Shown here: positions 8,050 to 17,085 of the stretch, in pieces | Position numbering within the stretch: position 1 is the stretch's first letter | How the letters are laid out: every line of letters begins with the position of its first letter | Program-made: the position numbers and the translations under genes | From: Deltaproteobacteria bacterium Ga0077550 | GTDB taxonomy: Bacteria > Myxococcota_A > Polyangia > Nannocystales > Nannocystaceae | Assembly (NCBI GenBank): GCA_001464385.1 | Contig: LNFB01000184.1 | Span: 1-50,170 of the forward strand | Direction: 5' to 3' | DNA: 50,170 bases | Notes under the pieces: generated by a model | Told to the model about the DNA's origin: nothing | What the model saw: the letters and a program-made list of their open reading frames with translations, nothing else | Databases searched by the model: none

Positions 8050-9249
8050 TCAGGGTGCGGGGGTGGATTCCACCAGGAGGCCCGGGGCGTAGGCCGCCAG
8101 GATCTCGGCCCGGACGGCCGGGTACGCCCCGGCCCGCAGCGCCGCGCGGAGGCGCCCGACCAGCGCGTGGAAGAACCACAGGTTGTGCAGGCTCGCGGCC
8201 CGGCCGAACAGCGGGTCGTTCTGGCCGTGCAGATGGCGGAGGTACGCGCGCGAGAACCGTCGACACGTCGGGCACCCGCAGGTGGGATCGACGGGCCTGG
8301 CGTCGTCGCGCCACTGCGCGCGGCGGATGTTCATGCGCCCCGCCATCGTGAACAGCTGCCCGTTGCGCGCGTTCCGGGTCGGGAGCACGCAGTCGAACAT
8401 GTCGACGCCCGCGTCGATCGCCGCGAGGAGATCTTCGGGCATGCCGATCCCCATCACGTAGCGCGGACGATCCGCCGGCATGCTCGGCGCGATCGCGGCC
8501 ATGGTCGCGTGCATCTGCGCGGTCGTCTCGCCGACGGACAGGCCACCGAGCGCGAGGCCGTCGAAGGGCAGCGGCGCCATCGCCTCGAGGTGGGCGCGCC
8601 GCGCCTCGAGATCGACGCCGCCCTGCACGATGCCGAAGCACAGCTGGCGCGCGCCGAGGATCTCGGGCCGCAGGCGCGCCGCGAGCTCGGCCCATCGCGT
8701 CGTGCGATCGACGGCGCGACGCAGGTCCGCCGGGCTCGCGTCGGCCGGCGGGCAGTGATCGAGGACCATGCAGATGTCCGAGCCGAGGTGGGCCTGGACC
8801 TCGAGCACGGAGCGGGGCGTCATGCGATGCGCCGACCCGTCGAAGTGCGTGCGGTAGTCGACCCCGTCGTCGTCGATGCGCTGCAGGCCGCGCAGGCTGA
8901 AGACCTGGAACCCGCCGCTGTCGGTGAGGATCGCCCGCGACCACCCGCTCATACCGTGCAGGCCTCCCAGGCGAGCGACTCGCTCGGCGCCGGGTCGGTG
9001 CGCGAGGTGGTACGAGTTGCCGAGGATCACCTGCGAGCCGATGCGCGCGAGCTCGTCGGGGTCGAGGCCCTTCACGGCGCCGTAGGTGCCGACGGGCATG
9101 AAGCACGGGGTGTCGACGGGGCCGTGGCCGGTCCACAGCCGCGCGCTGCGGGCGTCGCCGGCCTGCGCCAGGACCTCGAAGGTTCCCGGGGCCTGCGCCG
9201 CGAGGCTCGGATCTTCGCACGACAGGCCCACGGTCGGATCGAAGCTCAT
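8050..9249 (-). CDS. tgt: Queuine/preQ1 tRNA-ribosyltransferase
   Basis: Tgt exchanges guanine-34 for the queuosine precursor in tRNAs with GUN anticodons. The 399-residue product contains LTDSGGFQVFSL (Asp110, general acid/base region), the GGLSVGE segment, the nucleophile region MFDCVLPTRNARNG, and a C-terminal zinc site TCGCPTC with a later His in LHNLWFF. Translation from ATG 9249 overlaps the queA stop (ATGA), so the two queuosine genes are coupled. Length and motifs are normal. The gap to yajC downstream is 164 bp. Confidence 0.97.
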   Translation of the reverse strand: MSFDPTVGLSCEDPSLAAQAPGTFEVLAQAGDARSARLWTGHGPVDTPCFMPVGTYGAVKGLDPDELARIGSQVILGNSYHLAHRPGAERVARLGGLHGMSGWSRAILTDSGGFQVFSLRGLQRIDDDGVDYRTHFDGSAHRMTPRSVLEVQAHLGSDICMVLDHCPPADASPADLRRAVDRTTRWAELAARLRPEILGARQLCFGIVQGGVDLEARRAHLEAMAPLPFDGLALGGLSVGETTAQMHATMAAIAPSMPADRPRYVMGIGMPEDLLAAIDAGVDMFDCVLPTRNARNGQLFTMAGRMNIRRAQWRDDARPVDPTCGCPTCRRFSRAYLRHLHGQNDPLFGRAASLHNLWFFHALVGRLRAALRAGAYPAVRAEILAAYAPGLLVESTPAP

Positions 9250-10274
9250 CGGGCCCCCGCGACGAACATGCAGTCGCCGTAACTGTAGAAGCGATAGCCC
9301 TCGGCGACGGCCTCGCGGTACGCGGCCAACACCCGCTCGGTCCCCGCGAACGCGCACACCAGCATCAGCAGGCTGCTGCGGGGCAGGTGGAAGTTGGTCA
9401 GCAGGTGGGTCACGACCTCGAAGCGGTGGCCCGGGACGATCACGAGCTCGGTGTGGCCGTGCGTAGGCTCGATCGGGCGGCCGCCGTGGGCGAGCGTCTC
9501 GAGCGCGCGCACGACCGTGGTCCCGACGGCGACGACGGGCCGCCCGGCGCGGCGCGCCGCCTCGATGCGCGTCGCCGCGTCGGCGTCGATCTCGACGCGC
9601 TCGGCCCCGACCCGGTGCTCGCGGACGTCCGTGACGTCCATCGGCAGGAACGTCCCGGGGCCCACGTGCAGGTGCAGGCGCACGACGTCGAGCGTCGCGA
9701 GCACGGCGGCGTCGAGGTGCAGGCCAGCGGTCGGCGCGGCGATGCTCCCATCGCGATCGGCGTACACCGTCTGGTAGCGCGACGCGTCGTCGGGGCTCGG
9801 GCCCTCGGGGCGAGCGATGTACGGCGGCAAGGGCACGCGGCCGTGCGCGCGGCAGGCCGCGAGGATGTCGCCGGCGAGCACGACGAAGGCGCGCTCGCGT
9901 CCGTCGCCGCCGTCGTCCGTGCAGCGCAGCGCGAGCTCGCCGACCTGCAGCACATCGCCGGCCCGCAGTCGCTTGCTGCCGCGGACCCACGCCTGCGCCA
10001 CGGCCCCCTCGCCCTGCCCCGCCGCGGGCGCGCACCACAGCAGCTCGAACGATCGACCGTCGGCGCGCCGAGCGTCCATCCGCGCCGGCACGACCGACGA
10101 GGCGTTGACGACGACGAGCGCGTCGCCAGGCAGGTGCCCGATCAGCTCGCGCGCGTGGGTGTGGATCGCCGCGTCGGGCCGCACCACCATCATCCGCGCG
10201 TCGCCCCGCGCCGCGAGGGGATGCTGCGCGATGCGGTCGTGCGGCAACTCGTAGTCGAACGCCTCGGGGCCCAC
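9246..10274 (-). CDS. queA: S-adenosylmethionine:tRNA ribosyltransferase-isomerase QueA
   Basis: QueA adds the epoxycyclopentanediol precursor from S-adenosylmethionine to preQ1-tRNA, the step after Tgt. About 342 residues from GTG 10274; an alternative GTG at 10295 has a better GGAG ribosome site. Motifs seen: FDYELPHDRIAQHP at the N-terminus, PLPPYI, SRYQTVYAD, AAPTAGLH, LHVGPGTFLP, VGTTVVRALE, NFHLPRSSLLMLVCAF and YRFYSYGDCMF. One family motif, normally N-x-T-R-V near residue 57, reads NASSV here. It diverges from the gene at 10324 and overlaps tgt by four bases. Confidence 0.95.
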   Translation of the reverse strand: MGPEAFDYELPHDRIAQHPLAARGDARMMVVRPDAAIHTHARELIGHLPGDALVVVNASSVVPARMDARRADGRSFELLWCAPAAGQGEGAVAQAWVRGSKRLRAGDVLQVGELALRCTDDGGDGRERAFVVLAGDILAACRAHGRVPLPPYIARPEGPSPDDASRYQTVYADRDGSIAAPTAGLHLDAAVLATLDVVRLHLHVGPGTFLPMDVTDVREHRVGAERVEIDADAATRIEAARRAGRPVVAVGTTVVRALETLAHGGRPIEPTHGHTELVIVPGHRFEVVTHLLTNFHLPRSSLLMLVCAFAGTERVLAAYREAVAEGYRFYSYGDCMFVAGAR

Positions 10275-10323
10275 GGGGCGTGCACTGTGGCGCACAACGC
10301 CGCGCTCCGCCACACTGCCAGAC

Positions 10324-11895
10324 GTGCCGCTGGCCCACTTTCTCGTGCTCGCCGCGGGGCGCCTCGCCGCCGGGCTCCTCGGGTCCTCTGCCCCTGCCGC
10401 CGTCGGCGGCCCGCCTTCGCCGCGCCCGACGACCGAGGCGACCGCCCCGGTGGTCGCGTACGACGCGGTCGCCGCGACGGCCGACGTCGACGCGATCCTG
10501 GGCGAGCCCAACCGCGCGTACCTCACCGCGCGCGCGCGGCTCGTGGCGCACCCGGAGCTCGGCCGCACCGCCCTGCTCGCGCGCATCGACGCCGTCCCAC
10601 CGCCGGCGGCCGGCGAGCGCAAGCGCCTGTTCGACGTCCTCGCGGAGATCGGCGGCGCGGTCGCGGCCGAGCGGATCGCCGCCGAGCTGCGCCATGCGTG
10701 CGCCGCAGAGCCCTCGGAGAGCGGCAAGGTCGCGGCGGTCGAGCCGTGGCGCCCGCTGCTGCGCGACCAGGGCGCGCACGGCCGCGACGCGGTCGCCTCG
10801 CTCGTCGCCGATCGCGACCTCCCGGTGACGGTGCGCGCGACGCTGCTCGACGATCTCGTGGGCATCACGCCCGACGGCGACGTCACCGGCCTGCTCGTCC
10901 TCGCGGGGCGGGGTCACGTCGAGCTGCGGCGGCAATTCGCCCGCTCGCTGCGACGGCGCCTGCGGGGGAACGAGCCGCTGCGCGACGCCGTGCTCGCCGT
11001 CCTCGACGCCGAGCTCGCGGTCGTCGACGCGTCGCGGCTCGCCCAGGTGATCCAGCTGCGGACCGCGATCGAGGGTGGGATCGACGACGCGTTCCTCGCC
11101 CGCCTCGCTGCGCTCGCGCGCGAGGCGACGCGCCCGTTCGGCGTCCGCGTGGCGTCGGTGCGCGCGCTGGTGAGCCAGGCCGAGCACCCTGCGGCCCGCG
11201 ACGCGCTGCTCGGGGTCGCGACCGCGTCGCTGCCGGCCCGGACCCAGGCCGACGAGATCCTCGCGTCGCTCGCCCTGCCCGCGGTGCCGGCCGAGTCGGC
11301 GGCCTCGCTCGTGCGCGCGCATCGACTCGAGCGCGCACCGACGCCGCGGCTCGCGAGCATCGCGTGGGCGCACGTCGAGCTGCGCGGCGACGACTGGCTC
11401 GAGCCCGGGCTCGGCGATCCGTGGCCCGAGGTCCGCGCCGCCGCGCTCGGTCGCGTGATCGGGCCGTGTCCCCGCAAGATCGTCGCGCGCGTCGGTGGAC
11501 TGGTCGGGCGCGCCAGCGCAGGGGCGGACGCCGACGCGACGGTGCAGCGCGCCGCGATCGATGCCCTCGGCCGCTGCGCCGACGATGCCGCGTTCGCGCT
11601 GCTGCGCGGCATGCTCGACGACGACGCCGTCGCGCTCGAGCAGAGCGGCGAGGCCGCCCGCGAGCTCGCGCGCCACTTCGGCGAGCGGGGCAGCGACGCG
11701 GTCGCGAAGCAGCTCGCCACGCGCCCGGAGCGGGGCTACGCGCGGCGCCTCGCCCAGGCGCTGCGCCACGCCGAGGCGCCCACCGAGCGCGTGCGCGCGA
11801 CGCTGTGCGCGTGGGTCGACGAGGGCGGCGAGGTGGGCAGCGCCGCGGCGGCCAGCCTCGCCGCGCTGTACGACGACGACGCGGTCTGCGACTGA
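10324..11895 (+). CDS. Secreted HEAT-repeat-like alpha-helical protein
   Basis: 523 residues from GTG 10324. The first 25-30 residues (FLVLAAGRLAAGLLGSSAPAA) look like an export signal. The rest is almost entirely alpha-helical, with repeated units of about 30-40 residues such as VRATLLDDLVGI, VRAAALGRVIG, VQRAAIDALGRCADDAAFALLRGML and ARELARHFGE. This is the Ala/Leu/Arg pattern of HEAT/armadillo-type solenoids that act as protein-binding scaffolds. No catalytic motif is present. The gene is monocistronic, divergent from queA with only about 30-50 bp between starts and convergent with the Kelch protein gene, with a strong hairpin between stops. Function is unknown. Confidence 0.7.
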   Translation: MPLAHFLVLAAGRLAAGLLGSSAPAAVGGPPSPRPTTEATAPVVAYDAVAATADVDAILGEPNRAYLTARARLVAHPELGRTALLARIDAVPPPAAGERKRLFDVLAEIGGAVAAERIAAELRHACAAEPSESGKVAAVEPWRPLLRDQGAHGRDAVASLVADRDLPVTVRATLLDDLVGITPDGDVTGLLVLAGRGHVELRRQFARSLRRRLRGNEPLRDAVLAVLDAELAVVDASRLAQVIQLRTAIEGGIDDAFLARLAALAREATRPFGVRVASVRALVSQAEHPAARDALLGVATASLPARTQADEILASLALPAVPAESAASLVRAHRLERAPTPRLASIAWAHVELRGDDWLEPGLGDPWPEVRAAALGRVIGPCPRKIVARVGGLVGRASAGADADATVQRAAIDALGRCADDAAFALLRGMLDDDAVALEQSGEAARELARHFGERGSDAVAKQLATRPERGYARRLAQALRHAEAPTERVRATLCAWVDEGGEVGSAAAASLAALYDDDAVCD

Positions 11896-11937
11896 TCCGC
11901 GCCCGGCCATCCGTCCATCGCTTCGCTCCTCGCCTTC

Positions 11938-11967
11938 GCGGCGGGTGAACGCTTCGCGTCCCGCCGC
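11938..11967. terminator. Bidirectional terminator between the HEAT-like and Kelch-like genes
   Basis: GCGGCGGG (11938-11945) pairs with CCCGCCGC (11960-11967), and inside it ACGC-TTC-GCGT adds a second short stem after a three-base bulge. It sits between convergent stop codons (11895 plus, 11971 minus). No T-run is present on either side. Confidence 0.65.
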
Positions 11968-11970
11968 AGC

Positions 11971-14034
11971 TCAGATCCGCGTCAGCAGCGGGGCGTAGGC
12001 GACCATCGAGCCGTCGCCCGAGACACCGAGCCCGATCGCCGACGGCACGTCGCCGGCCCCCGGGCAATTCGCGATGACGTCCGCGCCCGCGCGCACCACG
12101 ATCGACTGCGGCCGCACGTCGACGCGCAGCGACACCAGCGACGCGCTGAAGTCGATCGTGTCGCCGGCGCACGAGAACGCGATCGTTCGCCCCGCGGCGT
12201 CGCGGCGGAACCCCGTGACGCCCTCGCCGAACCGGATGCTCGTCCCCGCGAGGGCGCCCTGCGAGAGGACGAGATGGGGCCGCGGCGCGTCCTCGCCCGC
12301 CTGGCCCTGCACGCCGACGGTCACGTCGAAGCGGAAGCTCGTGCTGCGGAACGCCCGGACGTGGGCCCACACCGCGGGGAACTCCAGCTCGTCGCCCTCG
12401 CTCGCGAAGGTGAGGTGGTCGGTGTCGAAGCCGACGCGATCGGGATCGTGGAGCACGAAGCTCCCGGTCTCGAACTCACCGACCCGTGGGATGCGCTCGT
12501 CGGGGCCGTCGAGCTGCGGGCGCAGGCGCGAGAGGAAGAGGTCGCTGGCCTCGAGCGTCTCGGGATCGCGGCCGCCGGCGACGAGCACGGTGCCGTCGGC
12601 CAGCGTCGCCATCGCGGCGGCGGTCCGGCGCGGCAACGGGACCGTCGCGTGGCCGAACTTCGGCGCCGCCAGATCGATCGCGTCCGCGGCGGTCGTGCCC
12701 AGGTGGGGGAACGGCAGCAGCCACGAGTCGACCATCACGCGCTCGCCCCCGAGCGCGACGAGCTGTCGCCGCGGGGGCACCACGACCGCCCCCGCCTCGT
12801 CGTGGAAGCAGCCCGGGGTCGACGGGTCGCCGTCGCACCAGCTCGCCCAGCGGCCCGCGCCCGTGTCGGTGACCCACGCGATCGCACCATCGTCGAGCGC
12901 GACGACCAGCAACCCGCCCTCGAGCAGGGCGCCGCCGAGGATCGCCCGCGTGGCCCCGAGCCCGAGCTTCTCGGTCTGCCCATAGGGCGTCCACGCGGAC
13001 TCGCCCGGGGTCCAGCGCTCGATCGTCACCACGCCTCGACCGGTGACGTTGCGACCGCCGACGGCGAAGACCGCACCGTCGCGCGCCACCAGCAGCTCGT
13101 GGCCGAAGCGCGCCACCAGCATCGAGGGTGCGCGCTCGAAGGTCGGCGCGCCGGCTGCTCGGGCGTCGATCAGGAACGACGACTCGAGCACCGACCCCGG
13201 CGACGGCATGCAGTACGAGTGCAGATCCAACGCGGTGCAGCCGCCCGTGATCAACACCCGCCCGTCGGCCATCCGCGCGCCGGCGTGGTAGCTGCGCTTG
13301 CCGACGATCCCCGGCACGTCGATGCGCGTCGCCTGACCGATCGGGTCGGCGCCGTCGAGCTCGACGGGCAGCACCTGATCGAGCACGCGCCCGTCGGAGG
13401 TCGCGCCACCCACCACGAGGAACTGCTGCGGGGCGTTCGCGACGACGACCATGCCGGTGGTCGGTGATGGCAACGGGCGGTTCAGCGGGGTGACGAATTC
13501 CTCGACGTCGCGCGCGTGCACGATGTCGTCGACCAGACGTCCCTTCTCGTCGCGTCCGCCGACGAGCAGCACGTCGCCGTCGGCACCGACCGCCATCGAC
13601 CCGACGTCGCGGAACTCGATCGCCGAGCCGACGGCGCACAGCTCGTCCTCGGGGGCGAAATAGACCGGCAGCCGGCCGTCGGGCTCCTCGAGGCGCGCGG
13701 TGCGACCGACCGCGAGCGTGGCGTCCGCGAACTTGCCCTCGACGGTGATGGCCGCGGCCTCGGGCGGGACGCCCCCGATCCCGGACCGGCCCTCGTCCAC
13801 CACGCTCCCGTCCGCGGCGGCGGCCGGGAAGTCGCCGCGTGGCACCAGGAGCAGCACGCTCAGCTCGATCTGGTCCAGGCCGCACCCGCCCAGGGCGACG
13901 AGCGTCGGGCGATCGTCGGGGGCGCACGCGAACAGGCCCAGGGAGGGCCACAGCATCCGCCACGCCCGGGCGCGGCGGGGGCGCCCGACGGACGGGCCGG
14001 CGGGCCGAGTCGGGCGAGTCATCCGGGGGCGCAT
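11971..14034 (-). CDS. Kelch-repeat beta-propeller lipoprotein
   Basis: 687 residues from ATG 14034; ATG 14022 or 13956 are alternatives. An Arg-rich leader precedes a hydrophobic stretch ending LGLFAC, a plausible lipobox. The body holds at least five Kelch-type blades, recognised by double-glycine motifs followed by a spaced Tyr/Trp: VLLVGGRDEKG, FLVVGGATSDG, VLITGGC, VFAVGGRNVTG, LVALGGERV and VLVAGGRD. The C-terminal 180 residues form a separate beta-rich domain, perhaps a lectin-like sandwich. Kelch propellers usually bind proteins or glycans; no ligand can be inferred. It diverges from the kinase gene with only 17 bp between start codons. Confidence 0.75.
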   Translation of the reverse strand: MRPRMTRPTRPAGPSVGRPRRARAWRMLWPSLGLFACAPDDRPTLVALGGCGLDQIELSVLLLVPRGDFPAAAADGSVVDEGRSGIGGVPPEAAAITVEGKFADATLAVGRTARLEEPDGRLPVYFAPEDELCAVGSAIEFRDVGSMAVGADGDVLLVGGRDEKGRLVDDIVHARDVEEFVTPLNRPLPSPTTGMVVVANAPQQFLVVGGATSDGRVLDQVLPVELDGADPIGQATRIDVPGIVGKRSYHAGARMADGRVLITGGCTALDLHSYCMPSPGSVLESSFLIDARAAGAPTFERAPSMLVARFGHELLVARDGAVFAVGGRNVTGRGVVTIERWTPGESAWTPYGQTEKLGLGATRAILGGALLEGGLLVVALDDGAIAWVTDTGAGRWASWCDGDPSTPGCFHDEAGAVVVPPRRQLVALGGERVMVDSWLLPFPHLGTTAADAIDLAAPKFGHATVPLPRRTAAAMATLADGTVLVAGGRDPETLEASDLFLSRLRPQLDGPDERIPRVGEFETGSFVLHDPDRVGFDTDHLTFASEGDELEFPAVWAHVRAFRSTSFRFDVTVGVQGQAGEDAPRPHLVLSQGALAGTSIRFGEGVTGFRRDAAGRTIAFSCAGDTIDFSASLVSLRVDVRPQSIVVRAGADVIANCPGAGDVPSAIGLGVSGDGSMVAYAPLLTRI

Positions 14035-14051
14035 GGTACCATCGTTGCCAC

Positions 14052-15779
14052 GTGTCGGCCCTGACGAACGGCGACTCGCGCAGCGACCTGCTGACCAGCA
14101 GCGAGAGTTCGCTGTCGTTCGGCAAGTACCGCCTGACGCGGCTCATCGCGCGCGGTGGCATGGGCGAGGTCTACCTGGCGCGGCTGGTCGGCGAGCTCGG
14201 GTTCGAGAAGCGCCTCGTCATCAAGACCATCTTGCCGCACCTCGCCGCCAAGCCGCGCTTCGTCGAGCTGTTCGCAGCCGAGGCCAAGACCGCCGTCGCG
14301 CTCTCGCACGGCAACATCGTCCCGATCTACGAGCTCGGGCGCGCCGGCGACACCTTCTACATCGTGATGGGCCACGTCGACGGCCCGAGCCTGTCGGCCA
14401 TGCTGGACGAGTGTCGGCGCCGCGACCTCGCGCCCGACGTCGGCGCCGTGCTCCACATCGTCCGCGCCGTGCTCAACGGCCTGGCCTACGCCCACACGCC
14501 GGAGCCCGGGCGCCCCGCGGTCGTGCACCGCGACATCACCCCGCGCAACGTCCTGGTCGATCGCTCGGGCCAGGTCCGTATCGTCGACTTCGGCATCGCG
14601 GCGCCGGCCGACGCCGAGGTCGAGGTCCGCGGCGGCTCGACCGGCTACGCCTCGCCGGAGCAGATCCGCGGCGAGACCGTCGATCCCCGCGCCGATGTCT
14701 TCAGCGCCGGCTGCCTGCTCTACGAGATGCTGACGCTCGAGCGGGCGTTCCCGAAGGAGGGGGTGTGGATCCCCCCCGACGTCACGCAGCTGCCGATGGA
14801 GCTGCGCGCACCGATCCGCGACGCGATCGCCCTCGATCCCGGCTCGCGGCCCGCCGACGCCGGCGCGCTGCTGCAGCGCCTCGCGCCTGCGTTCGCCAAG
14901 TACAGCGCGACGTGGAGCGACCCGCAGCTCGCCGCGGTGCTGCGCCAGCTGTTCCCCGACGGTTGGGAGTCGCGGAGCGAGCCGGCGATCGCGGGCTCGG
15001 CCGTCGCGCCGGGGCGTCCGCAGACCCAGACGTTCGCGACGCGCCTCACCGTGATCACGCGCTCGGTGCCGGTGCAGCCCGTCGAGGGTGCCCCGGCCGC
15101 GGGGCGAGCGTGGTGGCCCCTCGCCGCCCTCGCCGTCGCCGCGCTCGGTGGCGCGGCATGGTGGCTCACGCGCCCCGATCCGGTCGTCGCCGTACCGCCC
15201 AGCATGGCATCACCGACGCTCGTCGCGTCCGAGCCGGTGACGCCGCGGCCTACGAAGCCGGAGGCCCCGCCCCTCGCCCGGGAGTCGCCCCCGACGACCG
15301 CACCCACGCCTCCGATCGCGCCCTCCGCCGCGCCCCCGGCCGCACCGGAGCCCTCCACCCAAGCCCTCGTCGTCGCGCCGAAGGACGCGATCGTGACCCT
15401 GGACGGGGTGACGGTCGCCGACCTCTCGCGGATCGCGATCCCTGCCGCGGGAGCCACCGTGATCATCCGCCGCTCCGGCTATGCGACGCGGAAGCTCGAG
15501 GTGGACGCGACCCATCCCCTGCCGCCGCGCGTGGACCTCGTCGCGAACAAGCCGGGCGGCGACGGGTTCCTGCAGGTGCTCGCCGGCGGGGTCGAGTGGG
15601 CCGAGGTCACGGTCGACGGCCGCAAGGCGGGACACACCCCGACGCGCAAGCTCTCGCTCCCCGAGGGTCCGCATCGCGTCGTCGTCACCTGCACCGACGC
15701 GTGCCCATCGAAGCAGATCCTGCTGCAGACTACCGTGACGATCCGGGCGGGCGAGACCCGCAAGCTGCAGGCCGAGTGA
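14052..15779 (+). CDS. Eukaryote-like Ser/Thr protein kinase with C-terminal PEGA repeats
   Basis: 575 residues from GTG 14052. The kinase domain (about 25-285) has the glycine loop IARGGMGEVYLAR (33-44), the ATP-binding Lys58 in VIKTI, the catalytic HRD at 159-161 (HRDITPRN, with Thr in place of the usual Lys after HRD), DFG at 179-181 and the substrate loop GYASPEQIRG near 198. A single membrane helix lies at about 353-372, then a Pro/Thr/Ala-rich linker. The end carries two PEGA-type beta repeats, the clearest being EVTVDGRKAGHTPTRKLSLP near 510-540. Such kinases sense envelope cues in myxobacteria. TACCAT ends nine bases before the GTG. The HRDITPRN variant is common in this group, so activity is likely. 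Confidence 0.92.
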   Translation: MSALTNGDSRSDLLTSSESSLSFGKYRLTRLIARGGMGEVYLARLVGELGFEKRLVIKTILPHLAAKPRFVELFAAEAKTAVALSHGNIVPIYELGRAGDTFYIVMGHVDGPSLSAMLDECRRRDLAPDVGAVLHIVRAVLNGLAYAHTPEPGRPAVVHRDITPRNVLVDRSGQVRIVDFGIAAPADAEVEVRGGSTGYASPEQIRGETVDPRADVFSAGCLLYEMLTLERAFPKEGVWIPPDVTQLPMELRAPIRDAIALDPGSRPADAGALLQRLAPAFAKYSATWSDPQLAAVLRQLFPDGWESRSEPAIAGSAVAPGRPQTQTFATRLTVITRSVPVQPVEGAPAAGRAWWPLAALAVAALGGAAWWLTRPDPVVAVPPSMASPTLVASEPVTPRPTKPEAPPLARESPPTTAPTPPIAPSAAPPAAPEPSTQALVVAPKDAIVTLDGVTVADLSRIAIPAAGATVIIRRSGYATRKLEVDATHPLPPRVDLVANKPGGDGFLQVLAGGVEWAEVTVDGRKAGHTPTRKLSLPEGPHRVVVTCTDACPSKQILLQTTVTIRAGETRKLQAE

Positions 15780-15815
15780 CGTCGGAGACTCGGGCGTCGC
15801 CCTGCGGCGCCCCGG

Positions 15816-15950
15816 CACCGATCGAGGATCGCGTCGCCGTCGACGACGTCGACGCGCCGGTCACCGATCGAGGATCGCGTCGCTGCCGACGACGTCGATG
15901 CGCCGGTCACCGATCGAGGAACGAGTCGCTGTCGACGACGTAGCCGCCGG
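15816..15950. repeat. 46-bp tandem repeat, three copies
   Basis: Copies start at 15816, 15862 and 15908, each beginning CACCGATCGAGGA. Copies 1 and 2 are nearly identical; copy 3 is more diverged and forms the 3' end of the minus-strand gene ending at 15907. Each unit holds two small inverted repeats, CGATC-GAG-GATCG and GTCGAC-GAC-GTCGAC (the second is weakened in copy 2). It fills the gap between the convergent stops of the kinase and the next gene and might act as a terminator. Confidence 0.85.
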
Positions 15951-17085
15951 GTGGATCGCGGGTCCCCAGCACCGCCCCGGTCACGATGCCGCCGACGACC
16001 ACCGCGCCGACCAATCCCCAGACCCAGCCGCGCTTCCACCACGGCCGCGGCTGCGGATCGTCGACGGGGCGGGCGACAGCCGGCTCGGGCGGCGCGGGCC
16101 AGAACGCGTCCTCCGACAGCGACTGCACACCGCCGCGGCGCTGCAACGCCGCGGTGTCGGCGGTGAAGACCCCATCCTCGAGCGACGACGCGCTCCCGTA
16201 CCACGGCCCGGCGAAGCCCACGCCGCAGCGGTACTGCTGGACCCCGACGCGATCGTCGCGCGTGCGCACGAGCAGCACGGTGCGCAGGTCGAGCGCCACG
16301 CAGATGCGCTCGGCGTGCGCCGCGTCGGTCGGTAGGCCCGCCGGGAGGCGTTCCTCGGCAGGCGGTGGCGACCACGACTGCCCCACGAACGCGCCGACAG
16401 GCACGGCGCCGGGCCGCCGGATCACCACGACGTGCTCGCCCGGAGGTACCGCGCGCGCGCCCGCGTGCCCGTCGAGCTCGATCGCCGCCTCGTCGCCGAC
16501 GGTGAGGTTCGGCGGGGCCCACTGCGCGCGCGCGTCCACGAGCTCGGCGCGCAGCACCTCGTGGCGGGCGACCAGATCCGGCGGCATCCGCCGCGTGGTG
16601 ACGCGCGCCTCGGGGTCGAACACCAGCGCCGCGCGGAGCTCGACGTCCGCGCCCACGGCGTCGCCCTCGGTCCAGAGGATCTGCGCCCGCAGCAGGTGCG
16701 CCCGGACCACCAGCGCGACCAGTCCCGGCGCCTGCGGATCTCGGCGCACGTCGGCCAGCACCGCGTCGGCCTTGGCCCGCGCGCCCGCGGGGTCGCCCGC
16801 GCGGTAGGCGGTCTCGGCGGCCTCGAGCCCCTCGAGCCGCACGCGCTGTCGCTCGACGACGTCGAGGTCGACCTCGTACGCGACCACGCGCCGCGCCGCG
16901 ACGTCGGCGTCGTCGACCAACCGCGCGCCAGCCCCGGTCGCCGCACCGAGGGCCGTGAGCACACGTTGCCTGGTCCCGGGATCGACCGTAGCCTCCGACC
17001 AGACCACGCCGACGCCGTCGGTCCCGACGGGCGCCAACGCGGCAGCGAGTGCGATCGAGATCAGCACGCGAGTTCGGATTGTCAT
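15907..17085 (-). CDS. Exported protein with PEGA-like segment and C-terminal membrane helix
   Basis: 392 residues from ATG 17085. An N-terminal signal (RTRVLISIALAAALAPVG) is followed by a region of about 170 residues that looks like short helical repeats (AETAYRAGDPAGARAKADAVL, a TPR-like pattern). A PEGA-like beta stretch follows (LTVGDEAAIELDGHAGARAVPPGEHVVVIRR, read in two parts), then a Cys-containing domain, a Pro-rich linker, WWKRG and one membrane helix (VWGLVGAVVVGGIVTGAVL) near the C-terminus. The layout is typical of myxobacterial envelope proteins; function is unknown. Its start codon overlaps that of the divergent MEMO gene within one CATG. Its last codons lie in the 46-bp tandem repeat. 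Confidence 0.8.
   Translation of the reverse strand: MTIRTRVLISIALAAALAPVGTDGVGVVWSEATVDPGTRQRVLTALGAATGAGARLVDDADVAARRVVAYEVDLDVVERQRVRLEGLEAAETAYRAGDPAGARAKADAVLADVRRDPQAPGLVALVVRAHLLRAQILWTEGDAVGADVELRAALVFDPEARVTTRRMPPDLVARHEVLRAELVDARAQWAPPNLTVGDEAAIELDGHAGARAVPPGEHVVVIRRPGAVPVGAFVGQSWSPPPAEERLPAGLPTDAAHAERICVALDLRTVLLVRTRDDRVGVQQYRCGVGFAGPWYGSASSLEDGVFTADTAALQRRGGVQSLSEDAFWPAPPEPAVARPVDDPQPRPWWKRGWVWGLVGAVVVGGIVTGAVLGTRDPPGGYVVDSDSFLDR

Noticed and set aside
15816..15950. CRISPR array
   Set aside because: The 46-bp repeats are directly adjacent with no spacers, and no cas genes are present.
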